Below are positions 10,792 to 21,026 of a stretch of DNA of 64,000 nucleotides, piece by piece. The first letter of the stretch is position 1, and each line of letters begins with the position of its first letter. The position numbers and the translations under genes were made by a program. The notes beneath the pieces are model-generated. The model saw only the letters and a program-made list of their open reading frames with translations, had not been told where the DNA came from and did not search any database. The DNA lies in the NCBI RefSeq assembly GCF_900114355.1, contig NZ_FOSS01000003.1:369215-433214 (forward strand), written 5' to 3'. Source of the stretch: Lysobacter sp. cf310 (GTDB lineage Bacteria > Pseudomonadota > Gammaproteobacteria > Xanthomonadales > Xanthomonadaceae).

Positions 10792-10811
10792 GGGACCGCA
10801 TGGCGGTCCCG
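10792..10811. terminator. Hairpin between convergent genes
   Basis: GGGACCGC-AT-GCGGTCCC, an uninterrupted stem, sits between the end of the plus-strand unit (10715) and the end of the minus-strand glycine-zipper gene (10842). It has no T-tract on either side, so it may be a weak or Rho-assisted bidirectional terminator. Confidence 0.45.
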
Positions 10812-10841
10812 CAACTCCACTAATTGGCCGTCGCCAACGGC

Positions 10842-11303
10842 TTAGCGGCCGTCTCGGTCCGCGTCGCCCGGCATCGCGCGTTCGATGTAATGCCAGCCGT
10901 CGCGCACCGCATGCCTGGCCTCGTCCCAAGGCAGACGCGAGGCGTGGCGGGTCTCGTCCCACTTGCGCTGCAGGTCGCTTTCGACCGCATCGTAGGCCTG
11001 CCCGCGATACTCGCCGTAGGTGTCGTAGCCGTACTTGTAAGCCGGCTCATAATCGCTCCATTCGCGGCCGGCGACATAGGACGGCAGCTTCTGGTACTCG
11101 CCCTGGAAATAGGCGGTGTATTCGGTCGGGTTGACCGCTTCGGCGATGGAATCGCCGGCTTTGGCGCCTACCACGCCGCCGACGACCGCGCCGACTGCGC
11201 TGCCGATGGGGCCGCCGGCGGAACCGACCGCCGCACCCGCGATGGCGCCCGCTACCGCACCCGTGCCCGCGCCGACGCTATGATCTTTTTTTACATCGCT
11301 CAT
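10842..11303 (-). CDS. Glycine-zipper-containing protein
   Basis: A 153-aa protein. Residues 10-60 form a glycine zipper (repeated GAxxGAxxG spacing, e.g. GAVAGAIAGAAVG), which in this family packs as membrane-associated helices. The rest is hydrophilic and rich in Tyr, Trp and Asp, with repeated Y-x-x-Y spacing in the region EPAYKYGYDTYGEYRG. There is no signal peptide before the zipper. The start is the ATG preceded by AGGAG (on the minus strand); the longer frame includes an upstream hydrophobic stretch that is probably not translated. It probably acts as a general stress or envelope protein, but no precise role can be given. Confidence 0.75.
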   Translation of the reverse strand: MSDVKKDHSVGAGTGAVAGAIAGAAVGSAGGPIGSAVGAVVGGVVGAKAGDSIAEAVNPTEYTAYFQGEYQKLPSYVAGREWSDYEPAYKYGYDTYGEYRGQAYDAVESDLQRKWDETRHASRLPWDEARHAVRDGWHYIERAMPGDADRDGR

Positions 11304-11487
11304 TTTGCTTACTCCTGTGGGGCCGACGCCCATCGGCACCGGTAAGTCCACAGTAGGCGTGCGCGCAGGTACGAAGGCGTGAATTGCGCCGAACGTTATA
11401 TGAAGGGTTAAGACTCGAATCGCACCAGCCGCAGCGACCACCGCGACGCCGGCCGCGACCGCGAAAAACACAGGCGTGCGCATTGCG

Positions 11488-11805
11488 CTAGAACAGGCGC
11501 TTCTTCTTTTTCTTTCTGATCCGGCTCAACCAATCCGCATCGGGGACGGTCTCCGAGCCTGCGTCCGGCGAGGGTGCGAGCGATCCGATCTTGTCGTGCT
11601 CGGCCAGCAAGGCGTCCAAGCGCCGCTGCGCGTGCTCCAGCGCCTGCTCGCTCACCGCGCCCGCATCCTGCACGATGGGGGCGGAGACGCGCACGTAGGC
11701 CGCCCAGAAGTCGCCTTCATCGGGATGATCGGCCACCAATTGCGGCATCCGTTCGGCTAGATCGTCCAGACGCCGGGCGATGGATTTAGGAGTGTGTTTG
11801 CACAT
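11488..11805 (-). CDS. Small acidic protein with a polylysine tail, unknown function
   Basis: A 105-aa soluble protein, mostly helical in character (ARRLDDLAERMPQLV, QALEHAQRRLDALLAEH) and ending in a basic tail RIRKKKKKRLF. I do not recognise it. The start at MCKHTPKS is chosen because GGAG-like sequence is poor for the longer frame and the protein composition becomes ordinary here. It stands alone on the minus strand, downstream of a response regulator gene, and is separated from it by about 85 bp. Confidence 0.55.
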   Translation of the reverse strand: MCKHTPKSIARRLDDLAERMPQLVADHPDEGDFWAAYVRVSAPIVQDAGAVSEQALEHAQRRLDALLAEHDKIGSLAPSPDAGSETVPDADWLSRIRKKKKKRLF

Positions 11806-11890
11806 CGTTGCGCATCGTAGCAATCGGCGGCCGCATCCGCGCGCGCTCGAAGGCGATCATGCCGCGCGCGAAGGCCGGTGCCGAAGGCTC

Positions 11891-12253
11891 TCAATCGTCC
11901 TCCTCGGCGTCCAGTAGCGCCAGCAATTGCAGCACCCGATACGGCTTGGGCAGGAACTGCACGCCTTCGGGCATGGGTGGCAGCTGCGACTTGGCGTAGC
12001 CTGAGGCGAGTATGAAACGCAGATGCGGTTTGCGCGCGCGCAGGGCGTGCGCCAGGTCGATGCCCGACACGCCCAGCGGCATGCTGACGTCGCTGAAGAT
12101 CACATCGATCTCCTCGTGAGCGTCGATCATGTCCAGGGCCTGCGGGCCGTTGCTGGCCGACAATACGGTGTAGCGCGTCTCCGCCAACGCCTCCACCACC
12201 ACTTCGCGCAACAGCTCGTCGTCTTCCACGATCAGAATGCAGGACGAAGCCAT
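11891..12253 (-). CDS. Stand-alone response regulator receiver domain
   Basis: A 120-aa CheY-like receiver without an output domain. Seen: the acidic pocket E10-D11-D12, the phospho-acceptor D55 (in VIFSDVSMP) and the conserved K103 (in FLPKPY). It would be phosphorylated by the histidine kinase encoded directly upstream (3 bp between the kinase stop and this start), forming a cognate pair. With no DNA-binding or enzymatic domain, the output must come through protein-protein contact or a phosphorelay. The target is not visible in the window. Confidence 0.88.
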   Translation of the reverse strand: MASSCILIVEDDELLREVVVEALAETRYTVLSASNGPQALDMIDAHEEIDVIFSDVSMPLGVSGIDLAHALRARKPHLRFILASGYAKSQLPPMPEGVQFLPKPYRVLQLLALLDAEEDD

Positions 12254-12256
12254 GGC

Positions 12257-13399
12257 TCAGTCCTCCAGGGCCGGAAAGTACATGGTCACGCGCGTGCCTT
12301 GGTCCGGTTCGCTGTCGATGTGCAGATAGCCGCCCGACTGCGCCGCGAAACCATGGGCCTGACTCAGGCCCAGGCCGCTGCCGCGCCCCACCTCCTTGGT
12401 GGTGAAGAACGGCTGCACCGCCTGCTGCACCACGTCCTCGCTCATGCCGGGGCCGTTGTCCACCACACAGACGCAGACGAAATCCTCGACCGAAGATTCG
12501 ATCTCCGGCGGGCGGCGATCGGCCAGGCCGGTGGCGACGGTGATGCGGCCCTTGTCGGCGAAGGAATCGCGGCTGTTGATCACCAGATTGAGCAGCGCGG
12601 CTTCCAGCTGGGTCCGGTCGACGCGCACGGACGGCAGATCCGTCGCCAAGGACAGATCGATCTCGATGCCGACGCCGCAGGCGCGCAGCAGCACGTCCTT
12701 CATGCCCAGGACCAGCTCGTTGATGTCGAGCACCTCCGGGGCCAGCGCCTGGCCGCGGGCGAAGCTCAGCAGCTGCCGGGTCAACAGCGTGCCGCGGTCG
12801 GCGGCGCGCAAGGCGCCTTCCACCAAACGGGTTACGCGCTTCTCATCGTCGCGATGGGCGCTGATCAGATCCAGGCTGTTGACGATCACCCCCAGCAAGT
12901 TGTTGAAATCGTGGGACAGGCCCAGGGTGAGCTTGCCGATCGCCTCGATCTTCTTGGCCTGCAACAGCGCATGCTGCGCCTCCGCCAGCCGCAGCGTGGA
13001 CTCGTGGCGCTCGGTGACGTCGCGGGTGACCTTGGCATAGCCGATCAACTGACCGTCGATCACGATGGGGTCGATCACCACGCTGGCCCAGAAGCGCGAA
13101 CCGTCCTTGCGCAGGCGCCAGCCTTCCTTCTCGTAGCGTCCGTTCTCGCGCGCCATGCGCAGCCCGTATTGGGGCTCCCCGGCGTCGCGATCGGCAGGCA
13201 CGTAGAAGCGCGAGAAATGCTGGCCGATGATTTCCTCGTCGTCGTAGCCCTTGATCCGGCGCCCGCCCTCGTTCCAGTTGCAGATGTAGCCGTCGGGATC
13301 GAGCATGTAGATGGCGTAGTCGACCACGCTCTGGACCAGCAGCCGGAACTGCTGTCCGTCCTCGAAGGCGTGTATGGCGGGGGTGCGTTTGTCGTGCAT
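12257..13399 (-). CDS. Soluble PAS-domain sensor histidine kinase
   Basis: A 380-aa cytoplasmic kinase. Seen: a PAS domain at about 17-130 with a PAC-like tail (YAKVTRDVTERH), the dimerisation/phospho-acceptor helix with H163 (GLSHDFNNLLG), and a HATPase domain with N-box near 271-279, DNGPGM at 314-319 and GSGLGL at 340-345. There is no transmembrane segment, so the signal is internal, perhaps light, redox or a small ligand bound by PAS; no cofactor residue such as the LOV NCRFL motif is seen. It is the first gene of a two-gene operon with the receiver protein downstream. The kinase type is HWE-unlike and resembles the hybrid PAS kinases whose receiver is usually fused; here it is separate. 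Confidence 0.88.
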   Translation of the reverse strand: MHDKRTPAIHAFEDGQQFRLLVQSVVDYAIYMLDPDGYICNWNEGGRRIKGYDDEEIIGQHFSRFYVPADRDAGEPQYGLRMARENGRYEKEGWRLRKDGSRFWASVVIDPIVIDGQLIGYAKVTRDVTERHESTLRLAEAQHALLQAKKIEAIGKLTLGLSHDFNNLLGVIVNSLDLISAHRDDEKRVTRLVEGALRAADRGTLLTRQLLSFARGQALAPEVLDINELVLGMKDVLLRACGVGIEIDLSLATDLPSVRVDRTQLEAALLNLVINSRDSFADKGRITVATGLADRRPPEIESSVEDFVCVCVVDNGPGMSEDVVQQAVQPFFTTKEVGRGSGLGLSQAHGFAAQSGGYLHIDSEPDQGTRVTMYFPALED

Positions 13400-13556
13400 A
13401 GCCCCTACTCGTTCGTTGGCGGCGGTCCACGCCAGCCGTGCATCGATTGACGATCGCTTGCGCGTGCACGTGGAGCGAGACCGAGCGACGATTACGCCGG
13501 TCGGCCGTGCATGCCCGAGTCGCCGAATCGGAACCCGGCTCGGCGACCACGGGCCC

Positions 13557-14174
13557 TTAGTTCTTTTTCAACATCTGCTCGCGCGCCTGTTCGGCGCGCG
13601 AGGCGCCGATCGCCGTCTCGACCTGCTTGATCTCTTCCGGCGGCGGCAGCACGGCCGGGAAGCCCAGCGACTGGATCCACAGTTCGCGAGTCCAGCCCTG
13701 AGTGTGATAGAGGTGGTGATCCTCGTCCTGCTCGACGGCATCGAACGCGGCCTGCAGGATGTCCACCTCGGGCCCTTTGCCATGCTTGGCGACGTGGCCG
13801 ATCAGCTCCCAGTTCATATGATCCTTGGTTTCGGCCAGCACCACGCATTCGCCGGCGACCAACTCGGCCGCGCGCGCATCGCCGGCCGCCAGCGCCATTT
13901 CCATGGCCTTGACCAGAGAGCTGCCGATGTGGGCGACCACGGCGCGCCCGGGGGTCGCGGTATCCGGATCCAGACCCAGCGATTCGAACACGTGCATCAG
14001 CACTTTGCGATGGGTGCGCGTCTGTCCCAGGTACTCGCTCCACTCCGCACGCAGGTCGTCGTTCACCGCGCATCGAATGGCCGTCTCGTAGATCTGAATG
14101 CCGCCCAGTTCGGTTTCGAGCGCCTGATACAGCAGCTCTTCGACTTGAACGGAATCCTGTGCTGTCTTGGCCAT
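13557..14174 (-). CDS. Ferritin-like four-helix protein, unknown function
   Basis: A 205-aa soluble helical protein with the layout of a ferritin-like bundle: ELLYQALETELGGIQIYE in the first helix, RTHRKVLMHV in the second, ECVVLAETKDHMNWELI in the third and DEDHHLYH in the fourth. The Glu and His spacing could form a di-iron site, as in DUF892 or rubrerythrin-type proteins, but I cannot assign a known member. The start (MAKTAQDS) follows GGAGACCCCG. No signal peptide. Nearby genes (catalase, stress-type proteins) would fit an oxidative-stress or iron role; that is inference. Confidence 0.7.
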   Translation of the reverse strand: MAKTAQDSVQVEELLYQALETELGGIQIYETAIRCAVNDDLRAEWSEYLGQTRTHRKVLMHVFESLGLDPDTATPGRAVVAHIGSSLVKAMEMALAAGDARAAELVAGECVVLAETKDHMNWELIGHVAKHGKGPEVDILQAAFDAVEQDEDHHLYHTQGWTRELWIQSLGFPAVLPPPEEIKQVETAIGASRAEQAREQMLKKN

Positions 14175-14334
14175 CGGGGTCTCCTTAAAGAGCGTCGGAC
14201 GACGCAGACCCAGGCCCGACCATAGGAGCGGCACGATGTGGGGCATGTGAATTGCGGGGTTTGTTTCGTGAACAGTTCAGCGGCGCGACGCCCATTCGCA
14301 TTCGTGCCGGCAGTCGCCGTCACTGCGATTGCAC

Positions 14335-14772
14335 ATGCGCGTGGCAGACTCGCCCGCCTACGAGCGACCGCTCGCAAATCAGGCCCAAGCGATGTCGCGC
14401 TCATCGACCAGAACCGCCCGGCAACTGTCCGCCATCGCCCAGGGTTCGCCTATGGTGGCGGCGCAACGCCTGCTGGATTTTTCGCTGGCCGCGCAACCGC
14501 TGTCCGGACGCGACCTGCGCGAGTGGAACCGGATGATCGCCGAAAAGGGCGCGGCCGCGATGGAGGGCTGGTGGGCGATGTACAACGCCGTGTGGCTGGC
14601 GCCGCTGTCGGCGGGCGCCTGGTCGTTGTGGTCGCCCTGGTCCAGTCCGTGGCAGCGCTGGTCCGGGCTCGGCACGGCCGGCGATCGGATCGTGGCCGCG
14701 GGTCTGAAACCGGTCGCACGCACCGTCAGCGCCAATCGGGCCAGGCTCGCCAGGCGCCGGCCATCGGCTTGA
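14335..14772 (+). CDS. Possible phasin-like protein, unknown function
   Basis: About 145 aa from the ATG at 14335, or 126 aa from the ATG at 14392, which has a weak AGG upstream; the start is not settled. The middle is helical (QRLLDFSLAAQPLSG, AEKGAAAMEGWWAMYNAVW) followed by a Trp/Ser/Pro-rich stretch and a basic tail. The composition and the ARDxxE-like region recall small polyhydroxyalkanoate granule-associated phasins of this bacterial family, but the match is by eye only. No signal peptide. It is divergent from the ferritin-like gene and convergent with the flavoprotein gene. Confidence 0.5.
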   Translation: MRVADSPAYERPLANQAQAMSRSSTRTARQLSAIAQGSPMVAAQRLLDFSLAAQPLSGRDLREWNRMIAEKGAAAMEGWWAMYNAVWLAPLSAGAWSLWSPWSSPWQRWSGLGTAGDRIVAAGLKPVARTVSANRARLARRRPSA

Positions 14773-14820
14773 AGGCGCTCGCTAGCGAATCCAAAGACGA
14801 CCGAACGCTCCGATAGACAC

Positions 14821-15729
14821 TCAGACGCGTTCCGCTCTCATGCGCGGCGCACTAGGCAGTTGATGATGCAGATGGGTCGCGGCGATCGCGGCCTGCCCCA
14901 CCGCCACCGAGATCTGATTGAGGCCGCTGACCATGTCGCCGATGGCGTACAAGCCGGCCACGCGCGTCATCTGATTCGCATCCACCACGGTCTCGCCCGG
15001 CAGGTCCGGCCAGGCGCCGGCGGACACCACCAGCGGATGGGCCTCCTGGGTGCCGAGGAAGGGATAGACCGTGTCCAGCACCGTCTCGGCCCCGTCCGGC
15101 GTCCGATAGCGGCAGCGTGCTCCATCGAAGTCCAGCTCGCCGCCGGGAGCAAGGACCCGTACCGTCGACTCCTTGTAAGGCGCCGGGAATTCGTCGTCGA
15201 ACGGCCGGTCGATCGGCATCAACACCAGACGCTGCGTATAGCCGCGCAGGAAGCGGGCGTGGGACGCGACGGCCGCGCGCGGGCCGTACACGCCGATGCG
15301 CAGGTCGGTGGCCTCGAACGCGTCGCAGATCGCGCACAGCCGGATCGCGCCGCAGGCGATCGCGTCCTCCGCCCAGTCCACCTCCGGCAGCACATCGCGC
15401 ACGCCCGTGGCCAGCACCACCGCGCGCGCACGCCAGCTGCGCTCGCCGGCGACCGCGCGAAAGCCGTCGCCCTCGCGTAGCAGCGCATCGACCATGACTG
15501 GCTCGATGCGCACCCCCGCGTCCAAGGCCTGGGTGCGCATGCGCCGCAGCAGATCGGGCCCGGACACGCCATCGGGAAAACCCGGACAATTGTGACTCTG
15601 CGGAATGCGCCTGGCACGGCTGTCGCCGCCGTCCAATACCACGCAGCGACGATGAAAGCGGCGCAGGTAGGTGGCAGCCGTCAGACCCGCCGGACCGCCG
15701 CCCACCACCACCACGTCGATGATTTCCAT
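14821..15729 (-). CDS. Thioredoxin-reductase-like flavoprotein with CxxC
   Basis: A 302-aa FAD protein of the thioredoxin-reductase fold. Seen: an N-terminal Rossmann motif GGGPAG (10-15), the internal redox pair C132-A-I-C135 followed by Asp as in thioredoxin reductases, and the C-terminal FAD motif YAIGDM. The second nucleotide-binding site is degraded: where family members have GGGxSA, this one reads G149-P-R-A-A-V, and the HRRxxxR motif for NADPH is absent. It may thus work with another electron acceptor, like the oxygen-using dithiol oxidases of the same fold, or with NADH. No thioredoxin gene is adjacent. The start is the ATG of MEIIDVVVVGG. Confidence 0.82.
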   Translation of the reverse strand: MEIIDVVVVGGGPAGLTAATYLRRFHRRCVVLDGGDSRARRIPQSHNCPGFPDGVSGPDLLRRMRTQALDAGVRIEPVMVDALLREGDGFRAVAGERSWRARAVVLATGVRDVLPEVDWAEDAIACGAIRLCAICDAFEATDLRIGVYGPRAAVASHARFLRGYTQRLVLMPIDRPFDDEFPAPYKESTVRVLAPGGELDFDGARCRYRTPDGAETVLDTVYPFLGTQEAHPLVVSAGAWPDLPGETVVDANQMTRVAGLYAIGDMVSGLNQISVAVGQAAIAATHLHHQLPSAPRMRAERV

Positions 15730-15974
15730 GAGGCGGTCCTTCTATGAGCGGCGGCGATGCCGGGCTGGACGCATGAAGCGCGCGAACGCGGCCGCGATGC
15801 GTCGGTGGTGCGGCGTGTCGGCTTGGGCTCGATGCCCGGTTCTTCGAGCCCGTACTGCCCGAATCTCAATCCCGGACTATCGCCCGGATACCGCAAAAAG
15901 ATCTGAGGAGCGCGAGCGCGCGACTTTCCGACCCGCGCAGCCGATCCGTATCGGCTTGCGCCGTTCGATGACGG

Positions 15975-16460
15975 CTAACTCAGCCGCACCTCGCCGACCT
16001 TGTCCTGGTACTCCTGTTTCGGATCCATGCCCAGCAGCATCTTCACTCCGGCCAGCAGACTGTTCTCGTTGAGCCATACCTCGGCCTCGGCGGCATCGAA
16101 GCGCAACAGCGCCAGCTTCGGATCGTCCTTCCCGCCCTCGAACCAGGCGGCGATGAAGGGATTCCACAGACGATCGATGACGGCCCTATCCTGATCGCGC
16201 CGCAAAGTCCCGCTGATGCTGGCGAACAGATCGTGGCCCTTGGAAGAAAACGCCGCGATGGCGGCATGGCTGGAATCCAACTTCTGCACCAGGGCGTTGT
16301 CGGTCGAGGTGAAGAACCAGATAGGGCTGCGGTCGTCCTCGGTGATCGCGGTCATCGGGCGCGTATGCCCCGCTTCCACGCCGTCCAGGCCCAGCATCAA
16401 GGTGCGGTCGGAAGACAATGCCTTCCACAGCTTTTCTTTCAGATCTACCGTGTCGCGCAT
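15975..16460 (-). CDS. General stress protein, pyridoxamine phosphate oxidase-like fold
   Basis: A 161-aa soluble protein of the FMN-binding split-barrel group (general stress protein 26 type). Seen: the N-terminal helix DLKEKLWKAL, then a strand pattern typical of the fold, including RSPIWFFTSTDN and HDLFASISGTL, and a C-terminal helix. Members bind flavins and may reduce or sequester small molecules; the substrate is unknown. The start (MRDTVDLKEKL) is preceded by GAG at proper distance. The gene is divergent from the small gene at 16675. Confidence 0.8.
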   Translation of the reverse strand: MRDTVDLKEKLWKALSSDRTLMLGLDGVEAGHTRPMTAITEDDRSPIWFFTSTDNALVQKLDSSHAAIAAFSSKGHDLFASISGTLRRDQDRAVIDRLWNPFIAAWFEGGKDDPKLALLRFDAAEAEVWLNENSLLAGVKMLLGMDPKQEYQDKVGEVRLS

Positions 16461-16674
16461 AGCCAACTCGTGTTCGGCGCCAACCTCGTGTGGCCGCGCC
16501 AAGATAGGTCCGCGTACGTCGCCAGCATGTGATGCGAGCGACCGCAGCTCGCCGCATCGAAAGCCGATCCGTCGACGTCGATGAACGGTTCAGAAAATTT
16601 GCGCGCGCGATGGACGGCCCGTTCACGCGGATCCCATAGGCTTGCGCCAAAGCAACGGATTCGGAGCGATCGGC

Positions 16675-16917
16675 ATGGAAACCCTATTCACTGAGCAGGG
16701 CTTGGGCAGCGACTGGAGCGTGGAGGTGCGCTTTCAGGGCGAATTCGTCGGTACTATCCTGCCCAGCTCGGACAGCAAGCACTACCGCTACTTCCAAGGC
16801 CACAGCAAAGAGATCTACGTGATGGAAGATCACGACCTGGGCGCGCTGAAAGACAGAATCGCGCGCAAGCTGCAGCGCCACGGCATGCTCGAGCAAGGCA
16901 GGGCCGCCCATCGCTAG
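16675..16917 (+). CDS. Small protein of unknown function
   Basis: An 80-aa soluble protein starting METLFTEQG, with GGAG nine bases before the ATG. It has an even mix of residues and a strand-rich beginning (WSVEVRFQGEFVGTIL), with an acidic middle and a basic C-terminal helix (DRIARKLQRHG). I do not recognise the family and see no motif, signal or membrane segment. It is upstream of the phospholipase-D gene by 110 bp on the same strand and may share a transcript with it. Confidence 0.6.
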   Translation: METLFTEQGLGSDWSVEVRFQGEFVGTILPSSDSKHYRYFQGHSKEIYVMEDHDLGALKDRIARKLQRHGMLEQGRAAHR

Positions 16918-17026
16918 GCGCGCTGGACCGAGGTCGCGGCGGTTTCGGCGCATCGCGGCGGCGGCATTCACGCCGCGCTGAGGCCGCGCGCGCACATTAG
17001 CGCGATAGTTCCGGACTGGAGGCGGC

Positions 17027-18319
17027 ATGCCTGCACGTTGGTCCCGTCGTAGCGTGATCCGGGCCGTCCTGGCGGCCTGCGTGCTCAGTGCGTTGACCAG
17101 TCTGATCGCGCTCAATCTCGCCGGACCGGAGAAGCAGCTCGTGCACGCGCTGCCGCACCGCTATCCGGTGGCCTCGCCGCAGTTCCGGCGCGAAATGGGC
17201 ACCCTGCTCGGCCCCTCGCTATTGGCGGGCAACCGCGTGAGCGGCTTGCAGAACGGCGACGAGATCTTTCCCTCGATGTTGCAGGCGATCCGCTCCGCAC
17301 GCCGCACGATCGCGTTCGAAACCTACATCTACTGGTCCGGCGACATCGGCCGCGAATTCAGCCGCGCCTTGTCCGAGCGCGCGCGCAACGGCGTCCAGGT
17401 CTATCTGACCGTGGACTGGCTGGGCAGCAGCAAGATGGACGACGCCCAGATCGATGAAATGAAGCGCGCGGGCGTGCAGATACGCCAGTATCGGCCGCTG
17501 GCCTGGTACAACCTGGACAGGGTCAACAACCGCACCCATCGCAAACTGCTGATCGTCGACGGCACGGTCGGATTCACCGGCGGCGTCGGGATCGCCGATC
17601 AATGGGAGGGCCATGCCCAGGACCCCGAGCATTGGCGCGATTCGCATTTCCGGGTCGAGGGCCCGGTGGTCGCGCAGATGCAGGCCGGCTTCAACGACAA
17701 CTGGGTCAAATCCACCGGCGTGGTCCTGCAGGGGCAAGCGTTCTACCCGCCCCTGGCCCGCGCCGGCGACATGGACGCGCAGCTGTTCATCAGCTCGCCC
17801 GCTGGCGGCAGCGACAGCATGCATCTGATGGTGCTGATGGCGATCGCCGCGTCGGAGCGCGGCATCGATCTCGCCGCCGCCTACTTCGTGCCCGACGATC
17901 TGGTGCTGAAAGCGCTGCTAGACGCCCGTCGCCGCGGCGTGCGCATACGCATCCTCGTGCCGGGCGAGCATACAGACTCCGACGCCGTGCGCCTGGCTTC
18001 GAAGGCGCAGTGGGAGCCGCTGCTGCAGGCGGGCATCGAGTTCTACGAATACCGGCCGACCATGATGCACAGCAAGATGCTGATCGTGGACGGCGAACTG
18101 GTCTCGGTGGGATCGACCAATTTCGACATCCGCTCGTTCCGGCTCAACGACGAAGCCAGCTTGAACGTCTACGACCGCGGCTTCGCCGCGGACATGACGG
18201 CGGTGTTCGAAGCGGACCTGCGCTTATCGCGGCGCTACACCCTGCAACACTGGCGCGATCGACCCTGGAAAGAGCGACTGTTCGAGAAGTTCGTGCTTCC
18301 GCTCAAGTCTCAGCTGTAG
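17027..18319 (+). CDS. Cardiolipin synthase-like phospholipase D family protein
   Basis: A 430-aa enzyme with one N-terminal membrane anchor (about 11-32) and two PLD (HxKxxxxD) motifs: H171-K173-D178 in NRTHRKLLIVDG and H348-K350-D355 in MMHSKMLIVDG. Two such motifs in one chain make a complete active site. The pattern (ETYIYWSGDIGREF, FTGGVGIADQW) is that of ClsB-type cardiolipin synthases, which join phosphatidyl groups to glycerol lipids. A transphosphatidylation role in the inner membrane is likely; a phospholipase or nuclease role cannot be excluded. The start (MPARWSRR) follows GGAGG. Confidence 0.88.
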   Translation: MPARWSRRSVIRAVLAACVLSALTSLIALNLAGPEKQLVHALPHRYPVASPQFRREMGTLLGPSLLAGNRVSGLQNGDEIFPSMLQAIRSARRTIAFETYIYWSGDIGREFSRALSERARNGVQVYLTVDWLGSSKMDDAQIDEMKRAGVQIRQYRPLAWYNLDRVNNRTHRKLLIVDGTVGFTGGVGIADQWEGHAQDPEHWRDSHFRVEGPVVAQMQAGFNDNWVKSTGVVLQGQAFYPPLARAGDMDAQLFISSPAGGSDSMHLMVLMAIAASERGIDLAAAYFVPDDLVLKALLDARRRGVRIRILVPGEHTDSDAVRLASKAQWEPLLQAGIEFYEYRPTMMHSKMLIVDGELVSVGSTNFDIRSFRLNDEASLNVYDRGFAADMTAVFEADLRLSRRYTLQHWRDRPWKERLFEKFVLPLKSQL

Positions 18320-18434
18320 CCGCGCCTGGATGAACGCGCAAGCCCGCATGCACGACGCTATGTTCACCGCCGCGGTCGCATGATCAGGAAACCGGCGTCG
18401 ATCGCCGTCCGCTCACCCGCTCAGGAGTTTCGCC

Positions 18435-20525
<2,091 letters not shown>

Positions 20526-20825
20526 TTCGCACAGGCGCAGCGTAGGCCGAAAATCGACTTGAATACAAGAATTGACGGAAGCGTGTTAGCTGACAAAACC
20601 TTCTGACCAGCCTTCCGTGAAACGCTTCGCCGGCTACTCGTCAATTTTGAAGTGATTGTCCATCACGAGACTTCGCGGCGTTGGAACGCCAAGCTCGCTG
20701 CTCGAAGAAATACCGCTGTGTCTCCTTGCCTGGCCGGCTCACAGAGTCAGCCGACCTCTTGCGAACAAACGTACTCAGTGAAGTAGCAAAGTCGAGTCGC
20801 ACACGATGCCACGTGCCGCAGGTAA

Positions 20826-20851
20826 CCGGAGGAACACTTAGTGTCCCCCGG
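20826..20851 (-). terminator. Hairpin after the insert's two-gene unit
   Basis: A GC-rich stem (CCGGGGGA-CAC / GTG-T-TCCTCCGG with one bulge and a TAA loop) lies 7 bases past the stop of the 53-aa peptide gene. It has no T-tract, so function as terminator is uncertain. Confidence 0.4.
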
Positions 20852-20858
20852 ACCGCTG

Positions 20859-21020
20859 CTAAAAGAAGATGGATTTAACAGCCCCGAGCACTGCCATTAT
20901 GGCAATGGGAGTGAGAACCACCTTCTGCTGCTTTCTGTCTCGAAGGTAATATAGCGATATACCGACTGAGGTCAGCGCCAACACCAGAAAGAGCAGCAGG
21001 AAGGTTACTGTCGTTGACAT
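20859..21020 (-). CDS. 53-aa membrane peptide, second gene of the insert
   Basis: A 53-aa peptide starting MSTTVTFLLLFLV and ending AVLGAVKSIFF. Seen: one hydrophobic segment at residues 5-25, a short basic loop RDRKQQK (27-33), and a second hydrophobic segment at about 35-50, a hairpin membrane topology with the loop probably cytoplasmic. It begins 6 bp after the stop of the secreted-protein gene, so the two are very likely one transcript. The ribosome-binding site is weak (AAG), which suggests translational coupling. No family recognised. A partner of the upstream secreted protein (immunity peptide, export aid or anchor) is possible but unproven. Confidence 0.6.
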   Translation of the reverse strand: MSTTVTFLLLFLVLALTSVGISLYYLRDRKQQKVVLTPIAIMAVLGAVKSIFF

Positions 21021-21026
21021 GGCGGC

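Noticed and set aside
14238-14816. Alternative frame of 192 codons over the phasin-like gene
   Set aside because: Arg-rich shadow; the chosen frame has ordinary protein composition.
20681-20878. 65-codon plus-strand frame within the insert
   Set aside because: Begins with TTG without ribosome-binding site and overlaps the end of the minus-strand peptide gene.
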